From assembly GCA_001430745.1 (NCBI GenBank), contig KQ482021.1, positions 104,326 to 126,520 of the forward strand: DNA of 22,195 nucleotides, written 5' to 3'. The position numbers and the translations under genes were made by a program. How positions within the stretch are numbered: the first letter of the stretch is position 1; each line of letters starts with the position of its first letter. The notes beneath the pieces were generated by a model. That model made no database searches. It had not been told where the DNA came from and saw nothing but the letters and a program-made list of their open reading frames with translations. Below are positions 8,101-16,789 of the stretch, piece after piece. Source of the stretch: Auxenochlorella pyrenoidosa (taxonomy: Eukaryota; Chlorophyta; Trebouxiophyceae; Chlorellales; Chlorellaceae).

Positions 8101-10560
8101 CGGCAGCCCGACTGGCCAAGCGTGGGTGGGCGGGTGAACGGGGGTGGGGGTGGTGAGTGTGGGGCAAGGTTGGGGCGGGCGGCAGAGAGAGGGCGGCATG
8201 CTCGCAGGCTCCCGGGCAGCAGCCGCCCGAGGTGCTTGGGGGGTGGCTCGCCCGGAGTCGCCCGCAGGAGGGAAGCCCTCAAAAGGCGCAACGCCAAGAA
8301 CGTGCAGCGCGGCGCAGCCAATCCCCGGCCCCGGCATCACTCACTGGCTTCGGGCGAGTCGCGCACAAAGGCGAGGATGAGCAGCCCCATGACGGTGCCC
8401 ACCAGGCCCGGCGCAAACATGCCCCACTTCCAGCCGTACATCTGCAGGCGCAAGGTGGGGCAGGGTGGGGATTGGGGGTCGGGGGGCGTGGCGGCATGCA
8501 GACGGGGCGGCAAGCAAGCAAGCGAGCGGGCGGGCCAGCGCGGGCGCCTGAAAACAGGAGTGCAGGCGTGACGGAGCGGAACGCATCCCGGCAGAGGCAG
8601 GCTGGGGAAGCAGCCGCTCGAGGTTGCTGCAGCCTGCGGCTTGGGGGGGCTTACCTTGGCCGCTGTGCCCGCCAGGATGGGTGCAAGGAAACCGCCCATG
8701 TTGTGCGCAATGTTCCACATGCCTGTGGGAGGGCAGGCAGGGCGGGCGCTGGGTCGGGGCCAGGCACATGCACAGCCCACCCAGGAGGCCCGGAGGCCGC
8801 CCCGGCGCCCATGCGGGGGCCCAGCCTTGCCGCGGGGTATGCGCAGAAGGCATGGTTCGAGCGCCCCAGCCCCCTGCCTGCGGCCGCCCGGGTCAAAAAT
8901 GGAATCTCGCTGGGAACCCTTGTTCTCGTGCTTCCGTCTCTCACCCCAGTAGGTGCCGCGCTCCTTGGCAGCAAACCACGAGGTGAGGATGCGGGCGCAG
9001 CAGGGCGCACCCACGCCCTGCAGGGGGGCAGGGCAGCGCGGGCAGTGGGACGAGAGCGCACAGCAGGCAGGCGCGTGCATGCGCGCAGGGCGGGAGGCAA
9101 GCGATGGGTGAGAAGTGTGAACAAAGGTGAGAGGGCCCCGCAGGCTCTGCCCTCTGCTTCAGCGCATAACTGCGATGCCCATTCACAGAACCGGGCGAGA
9201 ATGCGAGCATGCCACGCGGTGCCTTGCAGGCGCCCCGCGGCGTGGCGCACCTGCAGCATGCCGTTCATGGCCCACCAGGTGCAGAACCAGACGAGGGAGG
9301 TGGAGAAGCCAAAGGCGACGTTCAGGGCGGCGGTGGCCATGAGGCCGCCGGCCAGCAGCATGGTGGGCGAGGTGCGGGACCCCAGCACGCCCGACACAAA
9401 CTTGCTGCAGGGCGGGGTGACGGGGGTGGGAGGGGCGAGGCAGATAAGAGATCGTGGCGTGTGGCGAGAAGGTGGAGATCACACGGGGCCAGTGCGCGCG
9501 ACGCAGCGCTTGAATGTGCAGCGCCGGCGCGGCGGCAGGCCGCGAGCAGCACAGCACACGCGCGCGCAGGCGCCCGCCAGACTTCCTGCCGTGGTCACCG
9601 CCGCGGGCGATGCAGCAACACACAGACGGCGCATCTGGCACGGCTGGCCAGCATATTGGGGGGGCCACAGGCAGGGGGCGCGGCGAGAGGCGCCGAAGCG
9701 GTGAGCCGCAGCGGTGGGCTGCAGGGTTCGGTGAGCTGCGGCGGTAAGCTGCAGGGGCCAGCGTTCATGTTGAGCGCACCTGAATCCGTAGGCGATAGGG
9801 AAGATGGAGGTCATGGTGCCGATCTCGGTCATGCCAATGGGCAGCAAAGGGTCAGCCACCTGCGGTGAGTGGGTGGCGGCGCAAAGGCGGGCTGACGTAC
9901 AGCGGTGGCGAGCATGCCTGCACGGTGGCCCCGCTGGGCCCCCTTGCCAGCCAAGCCTCGTGGTGCTGGCATCAACCACAGCAGAGGCAGGGCAGGCACG
10001 GCAGGCGCTCAATGCCGCATACACTTGACCCCAAGCCCTGTGTGTCCAAAGCTCCAAGCCGGGCCCGCCCTTCCCCCCTTGAGCGTTGGCTGGCCCACCG
10101 AAGGGCCCATCCCACCAGGGCCTTCATGGCCCACCCACCATGACGGGCGCTGTGTAGGTCAGCGAGTTGCGCGTGAGGTAGAAGCAGGAGTAGCCCAGCA
10201 CAATGCCGATGAAGGTCAGCCAGCGGCGGCGCAGGAAGTCGGCAGGGTAGGCCGGCAGCTCAGACAGCGAGGCGGGCGCCGGCGCGGCCGCCGCGCCCGC
10301 CGCCGCCTGCGAGGGGAGCGGGCGGGCGGGGCCTGGCTGGTGTGAAGCGCGCAGAGCTTGCCGGGCCGGCGCCGCACATTCTGTAAGCTGCGCAGCGAGA
10401 GGGCTGTCGGCGAAGACCTGCCCAAATGGCAGCTGCTGCTGCGTCGACTGCTGCAGCTCTTCAGTGCTCCCACCTCTGCTGCCGGCGTGGCCTTGCTATC
10501 GCCATCCTCCTGGAAGGCGCGCACAGGCGCCGCGTGCTGCCGCCGCTGCTGCGGGCCCAT
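5106..10560 (-). CDS. UhpC-type hexose-phosphate/organophosphate:Pi antiporter (MFS)
   Basis: Exons, 5' to 3': 10560-10474, 10306-10139, 9859-9780, 9404-9251, 9017-8945, 8722-8655, 8441-8345, 8111-8006, 7778-7685, 7407-7255, 6910-6785, 6019-5950, 5543-5457, 5218-5106 (TGA). All phases agree, giving 491 aa against about 440 for bacterial UhpC. Marks of the OPA family (UhpC/UhpT/GlpT) are CFYLTRNS (Arg about 75) in the first membrane segment, SKFVSG (about 112-117), an NIAHNMGG stretch (about 191-198), VYVVRQG (Arg about 296) and MIGLCGAE (about 404). The two arginines match the phosphate-binding pair of UhpT/GlpT. The line-up with E. coli UhpC, including DSPEAIGLPPVE, is better than with GlpT. 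The expected role is exchange of a sugar phosphate or similar ester for phosphate. The first 29 residues (Arg/Ala/Gln, then acidic) fit the end of a plastid transit peptide, so the inner envelope is likely. The true start may lie further upstream. Confidence 0.9.
5545..5690 (-). repeat. GT/G-rich tract (CA/C-rich in transcript) before acceptor
   Basis: The + strand shows (GT)n, poly-G, (GT)n and (GGGGT)n, so the transcript has CCCCA and CA repeats leading to the acceptor at 5544. This is the same arrangement as in the + strand genes, mirrored. Confidence 0.8.
6273..6465. repeat. Long imperfect inverted repeat (foldback element) inside an intron
   Basis: The left arm 6273-6332 (starts GTCTCTGCAGCACACAGG) is the reverse complement of the right arm 6400-6465 (ends TGTGTGCTGCAGAGAC). 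The arms match through GTCTCTGCAGCACACAGG, CTGGGTGC, GCGGGGGC, TCAACAC and CAGCACTGATG, with one substitution and two small length differences. The spacer 6333-6399 contains a GCCGGCGCC run. It sits in the 765-b transporter intron 6784-6020. It could be a miniature foldback transposon or a transcribed hairpin. I saw no clear target-site duplication. Confidence 0.85.
6658..6786 (+). repeat. C-rich / CCCA / CA tract at donor side of a minus-strand intron
   Basis: Poly-C, then ACCCA, CCAC and (AC)n. Here the tract is at the 5' end of the minus-strand intron, so the transcript is G/T-rich, opposite to most introns in the window. Confidence 0.7.
6925..6972 (+). repeat. (GGGT)n tract next to acceptor
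   Basis: About seven GGGT units on the + strand. In the minus-strand transcript they read (ACCC)n, just before the acceptor of the exon starting at 6910. The G-rich DNA strand could form a G-quadruplex. Confidence 0.8.
7182..7201 (+). repeat. Poly-C run
   Basis: A run of about 19 C in the transporter intron 7254-6911, about 50 b inside its donor. The run length is prone to sequencing error. Confidence 0.8.
7408..7684 (-). other. GC-AG intron in the transporter gene
   Basis: On the minus strand the donor is CTCCAG|GCAAGA and the acceptor CCTGCAG|GTC. The join is phase 0 and restores a continuous alignment to UhpC (FYLLQ-VKGVAD). No GT donor fits. Confidence 0.8.
7784..7801 (+). repeat. Poly-G run before acceptor
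   Basis: A run of about 18 G on the + strand, poly-C in the transcript, directly before the acceptor of the exon starting at 7778. Confidence 0.8.
9699..9757 (+). repeat. Short degenerate tandem repeat in intron
   Basis: Four variants of a 14-17 b unit built on CGGTGAGCnGCAG follow one another in the transporter intron 9779-9405. Each contains splice-like motifs. Confidence 0.55.
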
Positions 10561-11848
10561 GCCCAGCGACTGCTGCGGCCTGCAACGCCAGGGCAAGGGC
10601 ACGGGCTTGAGAGAGTGCGGGCGGTTGGCAGGCAGCAGGCAGCACAGGCGGCTGCGGCGGCGCCGCCACTGGGGCTCAACATGATCGCGTGGAGCACCTG
10701 CGATCGGCGCACCTCCCTGCAGTGTGTGCTTCCTACCTGAGCACGGCTGCTCTGCTGCGCACAGGGGAGGGTGTCGGCGCCAGTCCGCAGAGCCCCAGTC
10801 GTGCTGATCGCTGCGCTCCAATCATGATGTCGCCCGGTGCTGCACCTGTGGCGATGTGAGGGTGACGACACAAACGCGAAACCTGGCTGGCGGTGTGCTG
10901 CACAACGGAAACCCTGGAGGTGCTGGGCGATGGAGCGTGTTGGAGGCTCTGTACAGACCCTAGAGGCGAGGATCGACAATCGCGGAGATTGTTGGCTGCC
11001 CCTTTGAGTCGACCTATGCTGACAGGCGGCCAGGTGGCGCGCTGTTGGGAACTTGCGATGTCGCTGTCGCACCAGCTTCTGCCATGGGTCCAAGCCTTCG
11101 TGTGTCTGATCGCATTGGATGGGATGCTGCCCAGCCCTGTGAAGCCGTCAGTCGCGACCTGCGCTGATGGAGCAAGTCGGGCCCTGCTCTGGAAGGAGGT
11201 GTGGAGCGCCAATTGCTGCAGGTTACGCGGAAATATTGGCTGGGTCGGGCCCCAATTGGGGATCCCAGCAGTGCTGCCTCCTAAAGCACCGCACAACCGG
11301 AGCCCTGCTGCATGCGGTAGCAGTGGCATGCATGGAATCCATGCAACATGCATGACGAGTTTGTCCATATGAACTCGAGTGTGCCGCAAATTCAAATTGG
11401 CAACAGGCTGCTACGTGCAGGCCTGGGACACATGCTGCAGGCACGCACGTGCTGGCAGCACAGATATGCAACAGCTGTACGCAGAGGCAGGCTGCTTTTG
11501 CAGGCTGCCAGAACCGGCTCAAGTCGCTCGCTTTCCGCCAAAAGGAAGCACTTAACAGTGCCGTGGTACCATGTCTCCCTGTTATGTGTTACATGTCGAG
11601 GTCGTGACTGTGTGCAATGAATGGCGTTCCAGTCGGGTTGCAATGCGCAGAGCCTGTGCACGAGTGAGAGGGGCCGGGAGGTCACAGCCCTGCGACCTCT
11701 TGTACAGAATGGGGCAGTTGTGCAAGGAGTCAGGAAAACTGTGAAGGAGAGGCAGAGTCCGTCACACAGGACGGGAGGGGGAGAGTGCATGGTGGGCGGG
11801 GCCTTGGCCGCTTACAAGGCGCCGGCGTCCCTCGTGTGCTGCTGGCGC
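10561..11848. other. Intergenic region upstream of transporter, downstream of DEK gene
   Basis: It holds the promoter, 5' UTR and perhaps the first coding exon of the transporter, plus the DEK 3' UTR. It is visibly less GC-rich and more varied than the genes. A small palindrome (TGCATGG-AAT-CCATGCA) lies near 11329-11345. Long open frames on both strands here lack protein-like content. An ATG at 10682 on the minus strand opens an Ala/Cys/Ser-rich leader in a frame different from the transporter. Confidence 0.5.
11589..11593 (-). terminator. Candidate poly(A) signal TGTAA for the DEK gene
   Basis: TTACA on the + strand is TGTAA in the minus-strand transcript, about 260 b after the DEK stop. 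A nearer copy at 11812-11816 is only about 33 b after the stop. Confidence 0.4.
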
Positions 11849-14800
11849 TCATTCGGCATCAGCCGGCGCCGCCTCTGCTGCCTCCGCGGATGCGTCGCCC
11901 TCCTCTGTGCCCTCCCCCTCCTCTGGCTCTGCCGTGCCCTTGTCCTCTGGCTCCGCCTCCTCCGCCGCAGGCGCCTCCGCCGCCTCTGCAGCCGCCTTCC
12001 CTGCTGCCTCGCCGCCCTCAGCGTCTGCCGCCGCCTCTGCCGCTCCCTCGCCCTTTTTCGCATCCTCCTCTGCCGCCTGCTCCACCTCGGGCTGATCTTC
12101 CACATACTTGAGCACATAGTCCTGTGTGTGTGGGGGTGGGGTGGGGTGGGGTGGGGTGGGTGGGTGGGGGGGGGTGCAAGGAGAACAGAAGGAGAGAAGG
12201 GACGGGTGGACAACCGAGATGACGGGCGCGTGCAGAGGTATGCCGCTTCTGCGCGCGCAGCAGCCGCGAGAGAACGGGCCAAAGGGGCAGGGCAGGCATT
12301 GACGCTGCCCCACCCACCTGCGCGACGTCCTTGACCTCCGCCTTGCGCGACTTGAAGCTGAAGCCGTGCTTCTCCTCTGCAGCAGTGTGTCGGGGGGTCG
12401 GGACGGTGGCCGTGCGAGCTAGCATGCTGTGAAAGCGAGGTGCCGGCCACTGGGCAGGGCACAACTGCTGGGCATACGACGAGGGCCCACATGCTGGCAA
12501 GACATGGCCAAACAGCACAGGCAGCCAGCCCCAGGCAGACAGACCAATGGCGGCCCAGCACGGGCTGGCGGGCAAGGGGGGAAGAGACCAGAGAAGGCAC
12601 AGCGCAGGGGGAGAAACAGAACAGAGAGAGCGCAGCGCACGGGGAGGCATGTTCGCTCACCCAGCCGTGCCAGGAGCGTTTTGATGGAGACGGTGGGCAG
12701 CTCGGCGGGGGGCAGGCCTGCCAGCAGCGCCTCCACCTCGGCCTTCACCTGGGCGGCCGACATCTGGGATACCGTACCAAGGAAGGGAGCAGCAGGGAGG
12801 CGGGGCGGCACTCGAATGCACGCGCCGGCTGGGCTGCCTAAGAGTGCACTGGCATTGGCCCCGCAGCCAACCTAGCTAGGAGGCGGCACGTAGCCCAAGG
12901 CTGGGCCCGCCCCTGCCGGCCTCTTCGCCCACCTGGCTCGCCTCGTCTCCCGCCGGCTGCTCCTCGCCCTCTGCATCCATCGCCTCGCCGCCCGCATCCT
13001 GCAGGGGGTGGGCAGCCGCGAGCACGGCTCACACTAGTGCTGCACGAGCCCAGCCCCGCTGGTGCCACCCGCCTGGGGCCCCCGCCGCGCGACCCGCTGC
13101 CGCCTGCCAGCCCAGCATCCCCCGCCCCACCTCTGCTGCTTTGCCGCGCCGCCGCGCGCCGCCCGAGCGGGCCGCCGCCTTCTTCTTGCCGGCGGGCAGC
13201 TCAGCCTCAAAGTCCGATCCCTCCTCCTCCTCATTCTCCTCCTCCTCGGGCTCAGACGCGGGCTCCTCCTCCTCCTCTTCAGGCTGAAGTGCAGAGTGGG
13301 GGGTCCACCGGGCAGGGCAGGGTGTGGGCACATGTGCTGCCTGGCCAGAGCAGGAGCGGTGCCTGGGCGTGCAAGGAGGGCTCCTCCCCTGGCAGCCCAC
13401 CTCGCTGCCCTCCTCTCCCTCCTCCTCCTTCTTGGATTTCTGCAGCAGCGGGAGAGGCGCCGCACCCAGGGAAGGGCGGTTGCATTTTGTCAGCGCGGGG
13501 CTGGGCAGCCAGGAAGCCGCTTGGCAGCCCGGTGCTGCTTGCCAGAGGCAGCAGCCAGCCTGGCATGCCAGCTGTGTCCTGCAACTGGCACAGACAGCGA
13601 GCACCGCAACATGGTGCCAGATCCCAGCCGCCGAGGCTGCAGGCGCCGCGGCTGCAGAGGCGACGGCCAGGGCATTGCCCGCTGTGTGGTACCTATGCCC
13701 ACCTTGGCGGGGCGGCCCTTGGCGGCAGCACTGGCGCTCTTGCGCTTGCTGGCCGATGCCTTCTCCTTCCCGGCCTTCTCCTGCAGGCCGGCACGAGCCC
13801 AATGGGGGGGCGGTTGCACACAGCGATGATGCCGCCACGAGGGCCACCGCAGCCCTCAGCTGGCCCCAGCTGTCACTTGCAGACGCAGGCAGGCACCGGC
13901 GGGACGCGCAGCAGCTGCACGCGCGTCGGCAGGCGCAGCCGGCGGCGGGGGCAGCGCCGTCCCCCGCCTCTGCCCCTCCCTGCCAGGTGGGCAGAGAGCG
14001 CAGGGCGCGCAGCCCCATGGGAGCTGACAGCGGGCGGCGTTGAGCAGGCAGGAGCATCGCGGGGTTGCGCGCTACGGGAGGGCCTTGTCTTTACCTTCTT
14101 GGCGGCTGCCCGCTCCTTCTTGGCCTTCTCCTTGGCCTTCTTCTCCGCCTCCTGGACGTGTGAAGGTGTGTGTGAGGGGGGTGGGTGGGTGGGGGGGCGC
14201 TGGTCCGCTGGGCTGTTGATGCCCACCAGCACGGTCGAAAACGCAGCCGCCCCGGGCCACCGCAGTCACTGGGGCGGCCGGGTGGCCCCAGGCAGTCAGG
14301 CGGCGCGCCCCTGAGGGACAGGGCCACAGCCTTTGGCAGACATTCCCGTCATCTTCATTCTTAGAGTGTTGTGCCCACCTTGGCCGCCAGGTCGACGTCC
14401 GAGGTGGCCCTGGGCTCGGTCAGGAACTCCAGGATGCGCTCCACCTTGGCGGCCTGCAGGGGGGCGGGACGGCTGGACGAGGCTTGGCACGCAGGGGCGC
14501 CAGGCTCGGGGCGAGCGCCCGGCAAGGGCGCCACGCCGCGCGGCAGACCCGTCCGCCTCAGCGCCCCGCCTCAAGAGGCAGCCAGGAGGGCAACCATGGG
14601 GGGTGGCGTAAAGTTGTGAGACCCGACCAGACCAGCAACCGTGAGGGTCGGGGGCGGTGGCTGGCCTTGTCCCCCGGCCTGTGCGGCAGGTCCACCCGCT
14701 TCAGCGCCCCGCCTCAAGAGGCAGCCAGGGAGGCAGCCAGGAAGCAGTCTGGGGCGGCGGCTTGCCTTGTCCCCCGAACCGCGCGGCAGGTCGAGCGTGT

Positions 14801-16250
14801 CCATCAGCCGGTGAACGAGCTCCAGCTTCAACTTGCCCAGGCTGGAGCGGCGCGACTCCAGCTCCTTCTCCTGCAGGGGCCGGGTAGTGGTGGTGGTGGT
14901 GGTGTGTGTGGGGTGGGGGTGGGGGGGTGGGGGGAGCTGTTCTGGAGGGGTGGGCACGGCACGGCTGGCATGCAGGGCCCAGCACCGGCCCAGCAATGCG
15001 CTGCAGGCATACGGGGAGTGCAGGCGGGCGGCGGGCAGACAGGGTTGCAATTGCACAGGGAGGCAGCCCGCCCACCGACCTGCTGGTCTGCCGGGAAGGC
15101 AAAGCCGCAAAAGTCCAGGATGCCCTTCTTGCGCTGCTGGGCCTGCGAGGAGCAGGGGCGAGGGCAGGGGGGCGCCTTGAGGGCTCACACGCCCAGCACC
15201 GCATGCGCCGAGCGCAGCTCGAGGGCTCTGGGGGAAGCGGCGGGGCCGGCACGGTGAAGGGGGCGATTCATTTGCTTTACTTTTTTCCCGTTTCTGCGTT
15301 TCTTTTCGACCTCGTAAGAGGGAAGGCAGAGGGGGCGGGGCTCACCGTGCCCTTGCGCCGGAAGAGCACCAGGTGCAGCCCCTCCAGCAGCTCGTCCCGC
15401 CCCGTCAGCTTGCCCATCTTGAAGGCCACGTTGGGGATGTCCCGCAGCTTGGAGCCCTTGCCCTGCGGCAGTGGTGGTGGTGGGGTGGGTGGTGGTGTGC
15501 TGGGAGGTGAGCCAGGCGCAGGCTGAGGGGGTGTGCCGGTAGGCAGGGGGGGCAGGCCGCTGACTAGGCAGTGGCTTGGCCCTCTGATCAAAGGCGCGAA
15601 GAGGGTGCGAGCCAGCCGCCCCCGGCTTGCGCACGCAGAGGCACCGACCCGGCCCTGCCTGCTGCCTGCCTCACCTCTGGCAGGGCAGTAGCCTCCTCCT
15701 CCTTGGGGGCGGTGGCAGGCACAAAGCGATCCACCTGGAAATCACAAATTGGGGTTCCAAGGGGGAGCGCGAGACATGGCAGCAGGAGCAAGGCACAGGA
15801 GGCAGGGCATAGCGGGCTGAAGAAAGTAAATCGAGGCTGTGCGAGCACCCCTGCATCCCGAGCCAGTCGCAAGCTGCAGAGTGCGGGCGCCTGGAGAGTG
15901 TGACGGGCCAAGTGTTGTGCCGCTGCGCTGCCCGGGCGCTGCCCACCTTCAGACACCACACCTGCCTGCCTGCCCCCCTGCCCAGTGCACCCACCTGCTT
16001 GCGCTCGCGGCGTGCACGGCCCCCGGTACTGGTGCCCTCTGCAGTGGCGGGGGTTGGCTTGGGCTTGGCTGCCCGGCCCTTCTTGGCCGCCGGCGTCGCC
16101 GTCTCCTTCTCTTCAGCACCCTCGTCCTCTCCATCCTTTGCCGTCTCCTCGCCGCCCGGAGCACCTTCCTCCTCTGCCTCTGCCGCCTCGGCTGGTGCTG
16201 CGCGTGTGGGGAGAGGATGGGAACGCGCGCAAGCGACGGCTGAGCAGGAA

Positions 16251-16281
<31 letters not shown>

Positions 16282-16502
16282 AGCAGGGAAGCGGCTTCTC
16301 CAAAGCGGCGGGCCCCTGGATATCGCGCATCGCGGACATCCGTTAGTGTGGGCCTCGATTCTAGGCCTGGACGCTGAAAATACAGGGTGCGGATTCTTGG
16401 CGGCATGATCGTGTGCCCACCAGCGGCCCCCTCCTTGGCTGCCTCGACTTTCATGGGCTCCACTGCGGCCTCGGGAGCGACAGCAGAGGCCTCCGCTTCC
16501 AT
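11849..16502 (-). CDS. DEK-type chromatin-associated protein
   Basis: Exons: 16502-16421, 16197-15995, 15734-15675, 15462-15346, 15142-15080, 14870-14766, 14453-14379, 14151-14095, 13780-13703, 13439-13401, 13283-13131, 12998-12933, 12763-12661, 12376-12318, 12121-11849 (TGA). All phases agree and give 510 aa; human DEK has 375. Order: acidic Ala/Glu-rich N-terminus (1-95); DEK core about 116-235, with SKLRDIPNVAF, LLEGLHLVLFRRKGT, ILDFCGFAFP and the SAP-like LMDTLDLPR...KVERILEFLTEP; a Lys/Ala-rich basic stretch (236-280); acidic Glu runs (281-344); DEK_C domain about 368-430 (VSIKTLLARLEEKHGF, KAEVKDVAQDYVLKYVE); Ala/Glu-rich acidic tail. DEK proteins bind structured DNA and histones and shape chromatin in the nucleus. 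The ATG at 16502 starts a clean frame. The family call is strong; the algal role is inferred. Confidence 0.93.
12122..12176 (-). repeat. (GGGGT)n / poly-G tract before the last DEK acceptor
   Basis: The + strand reads GGGGTGGGGT repeats and a G-run. The transcript is C-rich, ending in CACACAG at the acceptor of the exon starting at 12121. The G strand has G-quadruplex potential. Confidence 0.8.
14160..14194 (-). repeat. GGGT/GT tract before DEK acceptor
   Basis: G/T-rich on the + strand and CCCA/CA-rich in the transcript, lying just before the acceptor of the exon starting at 14151. Confidence 0.7.
14454..14765 (-). other. GC-AG intron in the DEK gene
   Basis: The donor is GACAAG|GCAAGC and the acceptor CCTGCAG|GCC, phase 0. 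The join rebuilds the SAP-like helix-turn-helix (LDLPRGSGDK-AAKVERIL) exactly where known DEK proteins continue. Confidence 0.8.
14521..14810. repeat. Partial duplication of DEK exon end inside its own intron
   Basis: Copy A (14521-14587) and copy B (14650-14729) share a 29-b block beginning TCAGCGCCCCGCC, 143 b apart. Copy B and the real exon/donor region (14751-14810) share CTTGTCCCCCG and CGGCAGGTC, 100 b apart. Copy B read on the minus strand gives DLPHRPGDK, like the exon's DLPRGSGDK, followed by GCCAGC in place of the donor GCAAGC. The copies look like degenerate tandem duplicates. Confidence 0.75.
14880..14936 (-). repeat. GGT/GT/GGGGT tract before DEK acceptor
   Basis: The + strand carries (GGT)n, (GT)n and GGGGT runs. 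In the transcript this is a C/A-rich tract just before the acceptor of the exon starting at 14870. Confidence 0.75.
15467..15502 (-). repeat. (GGT)n tract before DEK acceptor
   Basis: About ten GGT-like units on the + strand, ACC-rich in the transcript, just before the acceptor of the exon starting at 15462. Confidence 0.7.
16251..16281. repeat. (GCG)n trinucleotide repeat in first DEK intron
   Basis: About ten GCG units in the intron 16420-16198, noncoding in the gene model. It also creates open frames with poly-Arg or poly-Ala that should not be read as genes. Confidence 0.85.
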
Positions 16503-16789
16503 CGCTTTCAGTGAGCCGTTTGTCTGGGGGAGTGGCTGGCTCGCCTTAGCGGGGTGTTTGAAGAGAGATGGCAGGTTGCGACTGCGATCCCTCGCCCGAC
16601 GTCACTCGCGGGCTCGAGGTTTTGAGTGCCACTAGCGCGCTGCGCTGGCGCCGTCGGTGCACCGCGCTGCACTGCAATCAAGTCATTGTTCGCGTGACTG
16701 GGGTTTACAGGCCTGCCAGGGCTCTCTAAACCCACATGCAACTTTGTGGTTGAGACCTGGGTTTGAAGGGGCAGATTTACGATGGCACC

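Noticed and set aside
8157..9704. A 515-codon plus-strand open frame
   Set aside because: It runs antisense through several transporter exons and introns whose minus-strand products align to UhpC.
5106..10306. Bacterial contamination as the source of the UhpC-like sequence
   Set aside because: It is interrupted by 13 introns with eukaryotic splice sites and shares composition and repeats with its neighbours.
14650..14729. Duplicated block in the DEK intron as a genuine alternative exon
   Set aside because: No convincing acceptor precedes it and an in-frame stop lies close upstream, so it is reported as a duplication only.
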